From NCBI RefSeq assembly GCF_014650875.1, contig NZ_BMVU01000024.1:62001-126000 (forward strand): a DNA stretch of 64,000 nucleotides, written 5' to 3'. Under the pieces are notes generated by a model, which did not search any database, was not told the origin of the DNA, and saw only the letters and a list, made by a program, of their open reading frames with translations. Each line of letters starts with the position of its first letter. Within the stretch, counting starts at the first letter, position 1. The stretch is from Streptomyces minutiscleroticus (GTDB taxonomy: Bacteria > Actinomycetota > Actinomycetes > Streptomycetales > Streptomycetaceae). The translations under genes were made by a program, and so were the position numbers. Positions 41,925-50,477 of the stretch are shown here, one piece after another.

Positions 41925-42506
41925 TCAGCGCGGGCGCAGCGCCGCTACGGCGAGCACCGCGGGCGCCATGATCATCAGGGTGGTCGTCAGGACGGACGGG
42001 CCGCCGGTCGGCGTCCGCCGGTGCGCGGCCGGCGCGCGCCGGGGCGGATAGCTCACCCGCGTCGGCTCGGGCCGCTCGCTGCGGGTCGGAGTGGGTGTCG
42101 GGGTCGGAGCGGGGGGCGGGGTCGGGGTCGGAGTGGGCTGCGGCGGTGGCGTCGGCTCCGGCGCGGGGGGCGCGGGCCGGGGCGGCGGCGGTGACGGTGG
42201 CTCCGGAGGCGGCGGGGGACTGGGCGGGGGTGGCGGCGGAGGCGGCGGAGGCCGGTGGGAGGGCTCCACGGGGCCCGCGCTGCAGTACCCGCCGCTCCCG
42301 GTGACGGCGACGTCGCCGCCGTCCGCCGCGGCACCGCCCGGGCCGCCGGCGACGGAGGCGCCCGGTCCGCCGGGGCCGATGGAGGCGTATCCGCAGTCGG
42401 CGGCGACCGCCGCGGCCCCCGTCCCGCCGGCCGCCAGCCAGGCCAGCACGATCAGCGCCAACAGCCGTACGACGAGGCCGGATCGGGTTCGCTGAGGTCC
42501 ATGCAC
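41925..42506 (-). CDS. Secreted proline-rich protein
   Basis: This 193-residue protein begins with a signal/anchor segment (LVVRLLALIVLAWLAAGGTG). A Gly/Ala-rich exported part has two cysteines, then a long tract of Pro with Thr, Ser and Glu (about residues 82-140), and a C-terminal hydrophobic stretch (LTTTLMIMAPAVLAVAALRP). The Pro tract would be an extended rod able to span the cell wall. GTG at 42506 follows AGGA; GTG and not ATG is needed to keep the signal peptide. It shares an operon with the DUF4239 gene and is divergent from the lipoprotein gene. I recall a secreted proline-rich protein next to the same lipoprotein in S. coelicolor. Confidence 0.75.
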   Translation of the reverse strand: MHGPQRTRSGLVVRLLALIVLAWLAAGGTGAAAVAADCGYASIGPGGPGASVAGGPGGAAADGGDVAVTGSGGYCSAGPVEPSHRPPPPPPPPPPSPPPPPEPPSPPPPRPAPPAPEPTPPPQPTPTPTPPPAPTPTPTPTRSERPEPTRVSYPPRRAPAAHRRTPTGGPSVLTTTLMIMAPAVLAVAALRPR

Positions 42507-42766
42507 CCCGAGATCCTGGGCACCGGTCCGGCCGCCCACGCCGCGACCCGGCCCATTCCGCCCGAAGGGGGGAGATCCGGGCCGGTCCGGTTTGCCGTGC
42601 GGAATGCCGTGAACGGGGCGTCCGCACGCCCTGGGCGGGACGTCCGCGCGGGTGCGGGAAGAATCTTGCGAGGTGGTTGAACACTCCCGGTGCCCCGGCC
42701 CGTACGTAGGGCCATGCGCGGCGTGCAAGGGCGCCGCGCCACCGGAGCTGACAGCGGGAGTTACCC

Positions 42767-43702
42767 ATGAAGACCTCCTGGCGGAGCGCCTCGCTCGTGG
42801 CGGCAGCCGCGGCCGTGCTGGCGCTGACGACGGCGTGCGGTCAGGAACAGGCCGGCAGTGCCTCGACGGGCAGCCAGAACGTGGGCGCCGCCGCTGCCGC
42901 GGACGGCTACGGCTCCGCCTCCGGCGAGGGCGGCGCCGCGACCGGGGCGGGGCAGCAGGCGGCGGCCGCGGGGGAGGCCGCGGGCCAGCTCGCCGTCGCC
43001 ACCGACAAGAAGCTCGGCGAGGTGCTCACCGACAGCGCCGGCTTCACCCTCTACCGCTTCGACAAGGACGTGGCCGAACCGCCCCGGTCGAACTGCGAGG
43101 GCGACTGCCTCAAGACCTGGCCCCCGGTGCCGGCCGACGGCGCCACCGCGCCGGCGGGCGCCGACGCCTCCCTGATCGGCGAGGTCACCCGCTCCGACGG
43201 GACCAAGCAGCTGACCATCGACGGCTGGCCGATGTACCGCTACGCGAAGGACACGGCGGCCGGTGACACCAAGGGCCAGGGCGTGGGGGGCACGTGGTTC
43301 GCCTCCGCGCCCGACGGCAAGAAGGCCGAGGCGGCGGAGCCGGCCGGGCTGTCCACGCGCAAGGATCCCGAGCTGGGCGAGATCGTCGTCGACAAGAAGG
43401 GCATGACGGTCTACCGGTTCATGAAGGACTCCGCCTGGCCCGTCAAGTCCGCGTGCACCGGCGCCTGCCTGGAGAAGTGGCCGGCCGTCGCCCCCGTGGA
43501 CAAGAACGACACCAGGGGAGTCGTGAAGAAGGGCCTCATGACCTTCGACCGGCCCGACGGTACGCAGCAGATGACCGTGGACTGCTGGCCCATCTACACC
43601 TTCGCCGGGGACCGGGAGCCCGGCGACACCAACGGTCAGGGCGTGGGCGGCACCTGGTACGCCGTCGCGCCCGACGGAAAGCCGGTCGGCGCGCCGAAGT
43701 AG
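42767..43702 (+). CDS. Lipoprotein with tandem COG4315-type repeats
   Basis: This 311-residue exported lipoprotein has a lipobox LTTAC (Cys about residue 24), a low-complexity linker, then two copies of a domain with LYRFDKDV... CEGDCLKTWPPV... DGWPMYRYAKDTAAGDTKGQG and VYRFMKDS... CTGACLEKWPAV... DCWPIYTFAGDREPGDTNGQG. Each copy has a C-x3-C pair and closes with GVGGTWFASAPDG-like words. This is the SCO0930-like family, thought to take part in surface redox chemistry. Cytochrome or copper binding is not shown by an obvious motif. The gene precedes the methyltransferase-rmdA unit, from which tandem hairpins separate it. Confidence 0.85.
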   Translation: MKTSWRSASLVAAAAAVLALTTACGQEQAGSASTGSQNVGAAAAADGYGSASGEGGAATGAGQQAAAAGEAAGQLAVATDKKLGEVLTDSAGFTLYRFDKDVAEPPRSNCEGDCLKTWPPVPADGATAPAGADASLIGEVTRSDGTKQLTIDGWPMYRYAKDTAAGDTKGQGVGGTWFASAPDGKKAEAAEPAGLSTRKDPELGEIVVDKKGMTVYRFMKDSAWPVKSACTGACLEKWPAVAPVDKNDTRGVVKKGLMTFDRPDGTQQMTVDCWPIYTFAGDREPGDTNGQGVGGTWYAVAPDGKPVGAPK

Positions 43703-44095
43703 ACGGATCACCTCCCCCAGGTCGATCCTCCGGAAACCCGACGGACCGCGGAGAGAGGAAAGGAGCGGACAGGAAGCAGAGTGCCGGATGTACGGAACGA
43801 CCCGCGCGCGACCCCGGTCCGCCCCCTCCGCACCGCAAGGGAGGGGGCGGATCTCCCTTTTCCCGCACAGAGGGCGGACCGCCCTTTTCCGGCGATACGG
43901 ATTTCGCCGCGACGCTTCGTAACTCCTCGGAAACTCTCGGAGATGTTCCGCCGTGCTTTCGTGTGGGGGCAATTCGGCAGGTGCCGGAGGCGGTGACCGG
44001 GAACGGACGGTCAATTTCCGTTTTGACTCGCTCTGTTGGCGGGCGATCAGTAGCCTCTGCTCGAACACCGGAACGCCTACGTGTTGGAGAGATTG
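43703..44095. other. 393-bp region between lipoprotein and methyltransferase genes
   Basis: The left half carries two tandem terminator-like hairpins (43837-43885). The right half is relatively AT-rich for this genome (GGAAACTCTCGG, CAATTTCCGTTTTGACTCGC) and probably contains the promoter of the methyltransferase-rmdA unit; TTGACT at 44032-44037 is a possible -35. No gene is seen. Confidence 0.5.
43837..43885 (+). terminator. Two tandem hairpins, each followed by TTTTCC
   Basis: Stem 1 pairs 43837-43843 with 43853-43859; stem 2 pairs 43871-43876 with 43880-43885. Both are followed by TTTTCC, an unusual doubled terminator with short U-runs, about 135 bp after the lipoprotein stop. Confidence 0.6.
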
Positions 44096-44908
44096 ATGGA
44101 GCGTCCCGCCTGGGCCCCACGCAGCATCGACATCACGGTGCCCAGTGTGAGCCGCATCTACGACTACTACCTGGGCGGTTCGCACAACTTCGAGGTGGAC
44201 CGGGAAGCGGCCCGCAAGGCCATGGAATTCATGCCGGGACTGCCCAAGATCATGCAGGCCAACCGGGCCTTCATGCGCCGGGCCGTGCGGTTCGCGGTGG
44301 CCGAGGGCGTCACCCAGTTCCTCGACATCGGCTCGGGCATCCCGACCTTCGGCAACGTCCACGAGGTGGCGCAGGAGGCGTCCCCGGGGGCCCGGGTCGT
44401 GTACGTCGACCACGACCCGGTGGCCGTGGCGCACAGCGGCGCGGTCCTGAAGGGCAACGAGAACGCCGGCATCGTCGCCGCGGACCTGCGCAGGCCGCAG
44501 GAGATCCTGCGCAGCGACGCGGTGCGGCGGCTGATCGACCTGAACCGGCCGGTCGCCCTCCTCCTCGTTGCCATACTGCACTTCGTGGAGGACACGGACG
44601 ACCCGTACGGGAAGGTGGCCGAGCTGCGGGACGCGCTCGCACCCGGCAGCCTGCTCGTCGTCACGCACGCCTCGGCCGACCACATCCCGCTTCCGCAGAA
44701 GCGGACCGAGGGCGCGGTCGACGTCTACAAGAACATCCGAAACCCGCTGATCATGCGCGCGCGCGACGACGTCGCGCGGTTCTTCGAGGGGTACGACATG
44801 GTGGAACCCGGACTGGTGCCGCTGCGGGACTGGCGGCCCGAGACGGCGCCCGAGGACGAGGACCCGTACGCCGCGTCCGGCTACGCGGGAGTGGGGCGCA
44901 AGGCGTGA
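44096..44908 (+). CDS. SAM-dependent methyltransferase (DUF574 / Methyltransf_19)
   Basis: This 270-residue cytosolic protein matches the Streptomyces-expanded DUF574 family. It has SRIYDYYLGGSHNFEVDREA near the N-terminus, the SAM loop FLDIGSGIPTFGNVHEVAQE, VVYVDHDPVAVAH, and a C-terminal GYDMVEPGLVPLRDWRPE. Substrates of this family are largely unknown. ATG at 44096 has GGAGAG 4 nt upstream and is preferred over GTG at 44081. The last codons overlap the GTG of rmdA by 4 bp (GTGA), so the enzyme is made in step with a c-di-GMP protein. Confidence 0.85.
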   Translation: MERPAWAPRSIDITVPSVSRIYDYYLGGSHNFEVDREAARKAMEFMPGLPKIMQANRAFMRRAVRFAVAEGVTQFLDIGSGIPTFGNVHEVAQEASPGARVVYVDHDPVAVAHSGAVLKGNENAGIVAADLRRPQEILRSDAVRRLIDLNRPVALLLVAILHFVEDTDDPYGKVAELRDALAPGSLLVVTHASADHIPLPQKRTEGAVDVYKNIRNPLIMRARDDVARFFEGYDMVEPGLVPLRDWRPETAPEDEDPYAASGYAGVGRKA

Positions 44909-47040
44909 CCACCGAGCCGGACGGACCGGAGGACAGACTGCGCAGGTTCGCGGCGATATGGGCCCGGGCGATCTTCCCGGTGACCGCGACGTCGCTGACC
45001 AGGCCGGAGTTCGAGGAGCAGCTGGTGCCGCTCGCCCGGCGGCTGCGCGACGCACTGCACGCCCGGGCGATGAACGCGGCCGAGGGCCAGGCGCTCGGCG
45101 CCGCGCTGATCGACGTGCACTGCACCGACCCCGAGTCGCTCAGCCGCACGCTCGACTGCGTCGACGCCTACCTGGTGCTGTACTGCGGCGAGGACGGGCC
45201 GCAGGACGCGCTGCGCACCCGCGCCTCGCGGCTGCAGCACGCGATGGCCGCCGGGTTCGCCCAGGCGCTGCGCGAGCGCACGCTCGCCGAGCAGGAGACC
45301 ATCGCCCACGCCGCGCTGCACGCCCAGGAGGCGGTGGCCCAGGCGCTGCACGCGAGCGAGGCGCGCTTCCGCGCGGTCTTCGAGGGCGCGGCCATCGGCA
45401 TCAGCATCGCCGACCTCGACGGCAACATCCTCGAGGTGAACAACACGCTGCTGCGCATGTTCGGCGGCACCGAGCAGTCGGTGCGCGGCCGCAACGTCAA
45501 GCAGTGGACGCACCCCGAGGACGCGCCCCAGGTGTGGCGCCTGTACGAGGAGCTGGTGCAGGGCGACCGCGAGCACTACCACATCGAGAAGGCGTACTAC
45601 CGGCCCGACGGAACGGTCCTGTGGACCAACCTGACGGTCTCCCTGCTGCGCGACGCCGACGGGCAGCCGCAGTACCAGCTCGCGCTCATGGAGGACACCA
45701 CCGAGCGCCGGCTGCTCAACCTGCGGCTGCGCTACGAGGCGACGCACGACGCGCTCACCGGGCTGCCCAACCGCACCCTGTTCTTCGAGCGCCTCGACAA
45801 GGCGCTCGCCGCGGGCGGCGACGCGCGCTTCGGGCTGTGCTACCTCGACCTCGACGGCTTCAAGGCCATCAACGACAGCCTCGGGCACGCGGCCGGCGAC
45901 CGGCTGCTGGTGGAGGTCGCCGACCGGCTGCAGGCCTGCGCGACCGCGCCCGGCGAGATGGTCGCGCGGCTCGGCGGCGACGAGTTCGTGGCGCTGACCA
46001 CCGGTCCCGACACCCAGCACGAGGTCGACGCGCTCGCCGACCGCATCCTCAACGCGCTGTCCGCCCCCATCCGGATCGACGGCCGCGAGCTGACCGTGCG
46101 CGGCAGCATCGGCATCGTCGAGGGTCCGGCGGGGGAGCGGGGCCCGGCGGAGGTGCTGCGCAGCGCCGACATCACGATGTACCGGGCGAAGTCCGCGGGC
46201 GGCAACCGCTACGAGCTCGCCGACCCCGAGGCCGACGCGCGCGTGATCACCCGGCACGGGCTGACCACGGCGCTGCCGGCGGCCCTGGACCGGGGCGAGT
46301 TCTTCATCGAGTACCAGCCGCTGGTGAAGCTCGGCGACGGCAGCGTGCGCGGCGCCGAGGCGCTGGTGCGGTGGCTGCACCCGCAGCACGGGGTGCTCGG
46401 CCCGGACCGCTTCATCCCGCTCGCCGAGCGCACGGGCCTGATCGTGCCGCTGGGCCGCTGGGTCCTCGAGGAGTCGGTCCGCCAGGCGCGGGCGTGGCAG
46501 CAGCGGACCGCGGGCTCCGGCCCGCTGCGGGTCAACGTCAACCTGTCGCCGTGTCAGCTCACCCACCCGGGGCTGGTCTCCGACACGGTCGAGATCCTGG
46601 AGGAGGCCGGTCTCGAACCGGACGCGCTGTGCCTGGAGGTCACCGAGTCCGCGCTGATAGGGGCGGACGACGACCTGCTCAAGCCGCTGCGGCGGCTCGC
46701 CGAGATGGGCGTGGACATCGCGCTCGACGACTTCGGCACGGGCTACTCCAACCTCGCCAACCTGCGCCGGCTGCCGGTGAGCGTCCTCAAGCTGGACCGC
46801 TCCTTCACCCAGGGCATGCAGCAGTTCCCGGCGGACCCGGTCGACCTGAAGATCGTCGAGGGCATCGTCTCCCTCGCCCACAGCCTGGACCTCGCGGTCA
46901 CGGTCGAGGGCGTGGAGACCGGCGCCCAGGCCGAGCAGCTGCGCCTCATGGGCTGCGACACGGCCCAGGGCTGGTACTACGCGCGCCCCGGCCCGCCGGA
47001 CCGCCTGCACGAGCTGGCGCTCATGGACGCGACGGGCTGA
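44905..47040 (+). CDS. rmdA: PAS-GGDEF-EAL c-di-GMP enzyme, RmdA-like
   Basis: This 711-residue cytosolic protein has no membrane segment. It has a helical N-terminal region (about 1-140), a PAS-PAC sensor (about 150-270, RFRAVFEGAAIGISIADLDG), then GGDEF (about 275-445) with an intact RLGGDEFVAL. EAL follows (about 455-705) with GAEALVRWLHP, LDDFGTGYSNL and the DDFG metal site. Both diguanylate cyclase and phosphodiesterase motifs are complete. This layout and the linked lipoprotein match S. coelicolor RmdA, a c-di-GMP phosphodiesterase needed for normal development. It starts with GTG overlapping the methyltransferase stop. A short hairpin (47047-47066) follows the stop. Confidence 0.9.
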   Translation: MTTEPDGPEDRLRRFAAIWARAIFPVTATSLTRPEFEEQLVPLARRLRDALHARAMNAAEGQALGAALIDVHCTDPESLSRTLDCVDAYLVLYCGEDGPQDALRTRASRLQHAMAAGFAQALRERTLAEQETIAHAALHAQEAVAQALHASEARFRAVFEGAAIGISIADLDGNILEVNNTLLRMFGGTEQSVRGRNVKQWTHPEDAPQVWRLYEELVQGDREHYHIEKAYYRPDGTVLWTNLTVSLLRDADGQPQYQLALMEDTTERRLLNLRLRYEATHDALTGLPNRTLFFERLDKALAAGGDARFGLCYLDLDGFKAINDSLGHAAGDRLLVEVADRLQACATAPGEMVARLGGDEFVALTTGPDTQHEVDALADRILNALSAPIRIDGRELTVRGSIGIVEGPAGERGPAEVLRSADITMYRAKSAGGNRYELADPEADARVITRHGLTTALPAALDRGEFFIEYQPLVKLGDGSVRGAEALVRWLHPQHGVLGPDRFIPLAERTGLIVPLGRWVLEESVRQARAWQQRTAGSGPLRVNVNLSPCQLTHPGLVSDTVEILEEAGLEPDALCLEVTESALIGADDDLLKPLRRLAEMGVDIALDDFGTGYSNLANLRRLPVSVLKLDRSFTQGMQQFPADPVDLKIVEGIVSLAHSLDLAVTVEGVETGAQAEQLRLMGCDTAQGWYYARPGPPDRLHELALMDATG

Positions 47041-47046
47041 CGGCAC

Positions 47047-47108
47047 CCGTCGGACGCACCCGACGGCTCCCGCCCGGACCGAGTGCCCGGCCGGACCGAG
47101 TGCCCGGC
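47047..47108 (+). terminator. Small hairpin and 17-bp tandem repeat after rmdA
   Basis: A 7-bp stem (47047-47053 with 47060-47066) follows the rmdA stop by 7 bp. Immediately after it, a 17-mer beginning CGGACCGAGTGCCCGG is repeated twice (47075-47091 and 47092-47108). The region to 47304 holds no gene. Confidence 0.5.
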
Positions 47109-47304
47109 CCGCGCGCCTGGTTTTTGGTCCTCCGCGCGACCGGCTCCCGGTCCTCCGGACGCCGGTGACCGGCGGGCGGCAGGTCCCGCGCGGCCGGGAA
47201 CGCCTTCCCGCGTCCCGCCGGGCCGGCGGCCGCCCCGGCCGGCCCGCCGACTCCCTGATCGCCCCCGGCGGCCGGGTGCCCGCCGCCGGGTACGGCGAGC
47301 ACGT

Positions 47305-48261
47305 CTACGACCGGTGGCCGGTGGACGAACCGCCGCGGCCGGCCGCGGCGGCGGGGGAGCCGGCCGCCGCGGCACGGTGAGCGGGCGGCGGCGATCCGGC
47401 GGTGGCCGAGGACGCGGGCGAGTCCTCCCCGCGTCCCCGTACGGCTTCGGCCACGGACGCGGCCGTCCGGACCAGGGCCGCGGTCGCCGTCGACCGGGAC
47501 TGCTGCGGCCAGGCGATCGACAGGACCGCGGGCGGCGCGTCCGGCACGGGCCGGTAGACGACGCCCGGGCGCGGATAGCGGGTGGCGACGGAGGCGGGCA
47601 GCAGGGCGACGGCACGGCCGAGGGCGACCAGCGTCAGCAACTGGGCGAGGTCGCTGCCCTGGTGGGCCGTCTCGTCCAGGAAGCGGTACAGCTCGCCGGG
47701 GCCCAGGCCGAGATCGGCGAGGGCGATCCGGTCACGGGCGGCGAGCGGGTGGGCGGCGGCGAGGGCGGCGACGCGCCGCTCGGTGACGAGCGGCTCGGTG
47801 TCCAGGCCGGTGCGGTCGAACGGCTCGTGGACCAGGGCGGCGTCGGCCTCGCCCAGCCGCAGCAGCCGGGGCTGTTCGTGCCACCCGCACAGGCGGACCG
47901 TGACCGGCGCGGACGCCGGCTCGGCGGCGTAGCGCTCCAGGACCGGCTCCAGCAGGCCCGCGTCGCCGTCGGCCTTGACGGCCAGGACCAGCCCCGCACC
48001 GGCGGCCGCGCGCTGTGCCCGCCGCCCGGCCGCCCGCAGGGCGTCCAGCGCCACCCTGGCCTCCGCCAGCAGCACCTCGCCCGCACCGGTCAGTGTGACG
48101 CTGTGCGTGGTGCGCTCGAACAGGGTGACGCCCAGGTCGGCCTCCAGCCCGCGGATCGCGCGCGACAGCGGCGGCGGTGAGATGCCCAGCCGCTCGGCCG
48201 CGCGGGCGAAGTTCAACTCCTCGGCGACGGCGACGAAGTAGCGCAGTGGGCGGGACTCCAC
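47305..48261 (-). CDS. LysR-family regulator
   Basis: This 318-residue protein has an N-terminal winged helix (LRYFVAVAEELNFARAAERL) and a two-lobed co-inducer domain. The last ~35 residues are an Ala/Ser/Gly-rich tail, unusual for the family. GTG at 48261 is preceded by GGAGGGGAG. It is divergent from the NmrA-like oxidoreductase gene, the standard layout for a LysR protein that controls its neighbour. A CCCTGAGGG dyad lies in the space between them. Inducer unknown. Confidence 0.87.
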   Translation of the reverse strand: MESRPLRYFVAVAEELNFARAAERLGISPPPLSRAIRGLEADLGVTLFERTTHSVTLTGAGEVLLAEARVALDALRAAGRRAQRAAAGAGLVLAVKADGDAGLLEPVLERYAAEPASAPVTVRLCGWHEQPRLLRLGEADAALVHEPFDRTGLDTEPLVTERRVAALAAAHPLAARDRIALADLGLGPGELYRFLDETAHQGSDLAQLLTLVALGRAVALLPASVATRYPRPGVVYRPVPDAPPAVLSIAWPQQSRSTATAALVRTAASVAEAVRGRGEDSPASSATAGSPPPAHRAAAAGSPAAAAGRGGSSTGHRS

Positions 48262-48414
48262 GGCGGCGGCTCCCCTCCGATCGGTATGTCCCTGAGGGTA
48301 ACAACCGGGAGCGGACCGATCCTTCAGTTCCGGGAAGCCGGACCGCAGGATCGACGTGCGCCGTCCGCCCGGAGCGGGCGGGTGTCCTTCCCTCCTTCCC
48401 CTTCCGGAGTTTTC

Positions 48415-49302
48415 ATGATCGTCGTCACGACCCCGACCGGCCGGATCGGCCGGGACCTCCTCGACCTGCTGCTGGACGCCCGGGACGCCGGACCGCTGCG
48501 GGTGATCGCCCGTGACCCCGCGCGGCTGCCCGCCCGGGTGCGCGACCGTGCCGAGGTGGTCCGCGGATCGCACGCCGACCCCGGTCTCCTGAAGGAGGCC
48601 TGCGCCGGTGCCGACCGCGTGTTCTGGCTGGTGCCGCCGACCCCCACCGCGGACAGCGCCGAGCGTCACTTCGACGCCTTCACCCGGCCGCTGTGCGAGG
48701 TGATCGGGCAGGGCGGCGTCGAGCGCGTCGTCGCCGTCTCCACCCTGGGCCGCGGCGTCGCGTGCGACGCCGGGCCCGTCTCGGCCTCGCTGGCGATGGA
48801 CGACCGGATCGCGGCGACGGGCGTGCACTACCGGGCGCTGTGCCCGCCGTTCCTGATGGAGAACCTGCTCGGCCAGGCGGGCGCGGTCCGCGACCGGGGC
48901 GCGTTCTTCCTGACGGTGGCGGGCGACCGGGTGCTGCGCACCTGCGCCACCCGGGACATCGCCGCGGCGGCGGCCCGGCTGCTGCTCGACCCGACGTGGA
49001 CCGGGCGGGCCGACGTCCCGCTGGTCGGCCCCGACGAGCTGACGCCCGAGGGCATGGCACGGGTGATGGCCGAGGTGCTGGAGCGCCCGGTCGGCTACCG
49101 GCGGGCCACCGCGGAGGAGTACCGGGCGTCGCTGGCGCGGTCCGGCACGTCCGAGGGCTGGGCGCGGAGCGTGTCCGACATGGTGCGCGCCATCGACGAG
49201 CAGGGTTTCTACGGCGCCGACGCCCCGAGCACGCCCGAGTGGGCGCCCACCGGGTTCCGGCAGTGGTGCGAGGAGGTCCTCGAGCCGGCCGTCCGGAACT
49301 GA
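48415..49302 (+). CDS. NmrA-like NAD(P)-binding protein
   Basis: This 295-residue atypical SDR starts MIVVTTPTGRIGRDLLDLLL, with a cofactor loop TGRIGRD close to TGxxGxx. It keeps the Rossmann pattern (ADRVFWLVPPTP, VVAVSTLGRG) but not the classic catalytic YxxxK. Related proteins bind NAD(P) and act as quinone or flavonoid reductases or as redox sensors. The divergent LysR gene probably controls it. GGAGTTTTC precedes the ATG at a suitable distance. Substrate unknown. Confidence 0.83.
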   Translation: MIVVTTPTGRIGRDLLDLLLDARDAGPLRVIARDPARLPARVRDRAEVVRGSHADPGLLKEACAGADRVFWLVPPTPTADSAERHFDAFTRPLCEVIGQGGVERVVAVSTLGRGVACDAGPVSASLAMDDRIAATGVHYRALCPPFLMENLLGQAGAVRDRGAFFLTVAGDRVLRTCATRDIAAAAARLLLDPTWTGRADVPLVGPDELTPEGMARVMAEVLERPVGYRRATAEEYRASLARSGTSEGWARSVSDMVRAIDEQGFYGADAPSTPEWAPTGFRQWCEEVLEPAVRN

Positions 49303-49497
49303 GCCGGACCCCGCGGGGCCGCCGTCCGCCGTCCGTCCTTCCGGCCGCCGGACGGAGCGGGCCCCGGGGCCGGACGCCCCGCGGGAAAGAACCCGGCGGG
49401 ACCGCGCCCGGTCACCGGCTCGCGGCGTGTCCGGCTCGTGGCGTGTCCGCCGCGTCGCCGGTCACTCCCCGGCGGGATCGCCTCGCGCTGCGGACGC

Positions 49498-50382
49498 TCA
49501 GCGGTCCAGCAGCATCCGCTGCAGTTCCCTGGCCGCCCGCGGCGGCGCCACGTCGCTGCGGTGGGCCAGGGCGATCGTGCGGTGCAGGCCCGGGCGGGCC
49601 AGGGGGGTCACGCGCAGGCCGCGGCCCGAACGCGCGGCTATCATCCGCGGCACGACCGCCACGCCCAGGCCCGCGCGGACGAAGCCGAGGACCGCGTCCA
49701 TCTCGCCGCCCTCCACCGCGAAGTCCGGTTCGAAGCCCTCGGCGCGGCACGCGGCCACCGTCAGTTCCCGCAGGTCGTAGCCGTGCCGGAACATCACGAG
49801 GCGCTCGCCCTCCAGGTCGGCGATCCGGACCGTGCGCCGGCCGCCGCCCGGTGCCGGGGCCTCCGGGGAGGAGACCACGACCAGGTCCTCCCTCAGCACC
49901 TCCACCGTGGTCAGCGCGGGGGACGGGGTGGGCAGGGGGAGGACCACCAGGGCCAGGTCCAGGGCGCCGCGCGCCAGCTCCCGTACGAGGTCGTGCGAGC
50001 CGCCCTCCTCGATCAGCAGCCGGATGCCCGGATAGCTGTCGTGGAAGGCGCGCAGCACGTCCGGCAGCAGACCGGTGCACAGGCTCGGGGTCGCGCCGAG
50101 CCGGACCCGCCCCCTGCGCAGCTGCACCAGCTCCTGCACCTCCTGCCGGGCGGTGTCCGTGTCGGCCAGGATGCGCCGGGCCAGCGGCAGCAGCGCCTCG
50201 CCGGCGTCCGTGAGCGTGATGTTGCCGCGCGCCCGCAGGAACAGGTCCGCGCCCAGCTCCCGCTCCAGCGCCTTGATCTGCTGGGACAGCGAGGGCTGCG
50301 CGACGTGCATCAGCTCCGCCGCCCGGGTGAAGTGCCGGGTCTCGGCGACGGCCACGAAGTACTGGAGCTGGTGGAACTGCAC
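49498..50382 (-). CDS. LysR-family regulator divergent from sdhCAB
   Basis: This 294-residue LysR protein has a clean helix-turn-helix (LQYFVAVAETRHFTRAAELM, QPSLSQQIKALERELGADLF) and a normal substrate-binding domain. GTG at 50382 gives MQFHQLQYF, the usual LysR start; the ribosome site is weak (GGCGGG). It is divergent from the succinate dehydrogenase operon, and an ATAG-N7-CTAT box at 50403-50417 lies between them, so control of sdh transcription is very likely. The 49303-49497 interval contains no gene. Confidence 0.88.
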   Translation of the reverse strand: MQFHQLQYFVAVAETRHFTRAAELMHVAQPSLSQQIKALERELGADLFLRARGNITLTDAGEALLPLARRILADTDTARQEVQELVQLRRGRVRLGATPSLCTGLLPDVLRAFHDSYPGIRLLIEEGGSHDLVRELARGALDLALVVLPLPTPSPALTTVEVLREDLVVVSSPEAPAPGGGRRTVRIADLEGERLVMFRHGYDLRELTVAACRAEGFEPDFAVEGGEMDAVLGFVRAGLGVAVVPRMIAARSGRGLRVTPLARPGLHRTIALAHRSDVAPPRAARELQRMLLDR

Positions 50383-50402
50383 CCCGCCAGCATAGGCCCT
50401 CG

Positions 50403-50417
50403 ATAGGGAACATCTAT
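50403..50417. promoter_or_regulatory. LysR box in front of sdhC
   Basis: ATAGGGAACATCTAT has the classic LysR T-N11-A/ATAG-N7-CTAT dyad form. It lies 20 bp from the LysR start and 60 bp before sdhC. Confidence 0.65.
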
Positions 50418-50463
50418 GGAATCGAGCCGGACCATGTCTTGGACCGATGGGCGGTCGGGGCCG

Positions 50464-50469
50464 TAGCGT
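50464..50469 (+). promoter_or_regulatory. Candidate -10 of sdhC, leaderless transcript
   Basis: TAGCGT lies 8 nt before the sdhC ATG, with TTGGAC about 19 bp further upstream. Transcription would begin at or within 1-2 nt of the ATG, which has no ribosome site. Confidence 0.45.
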
Positions 50470-50477
50470 CTTGTGAC

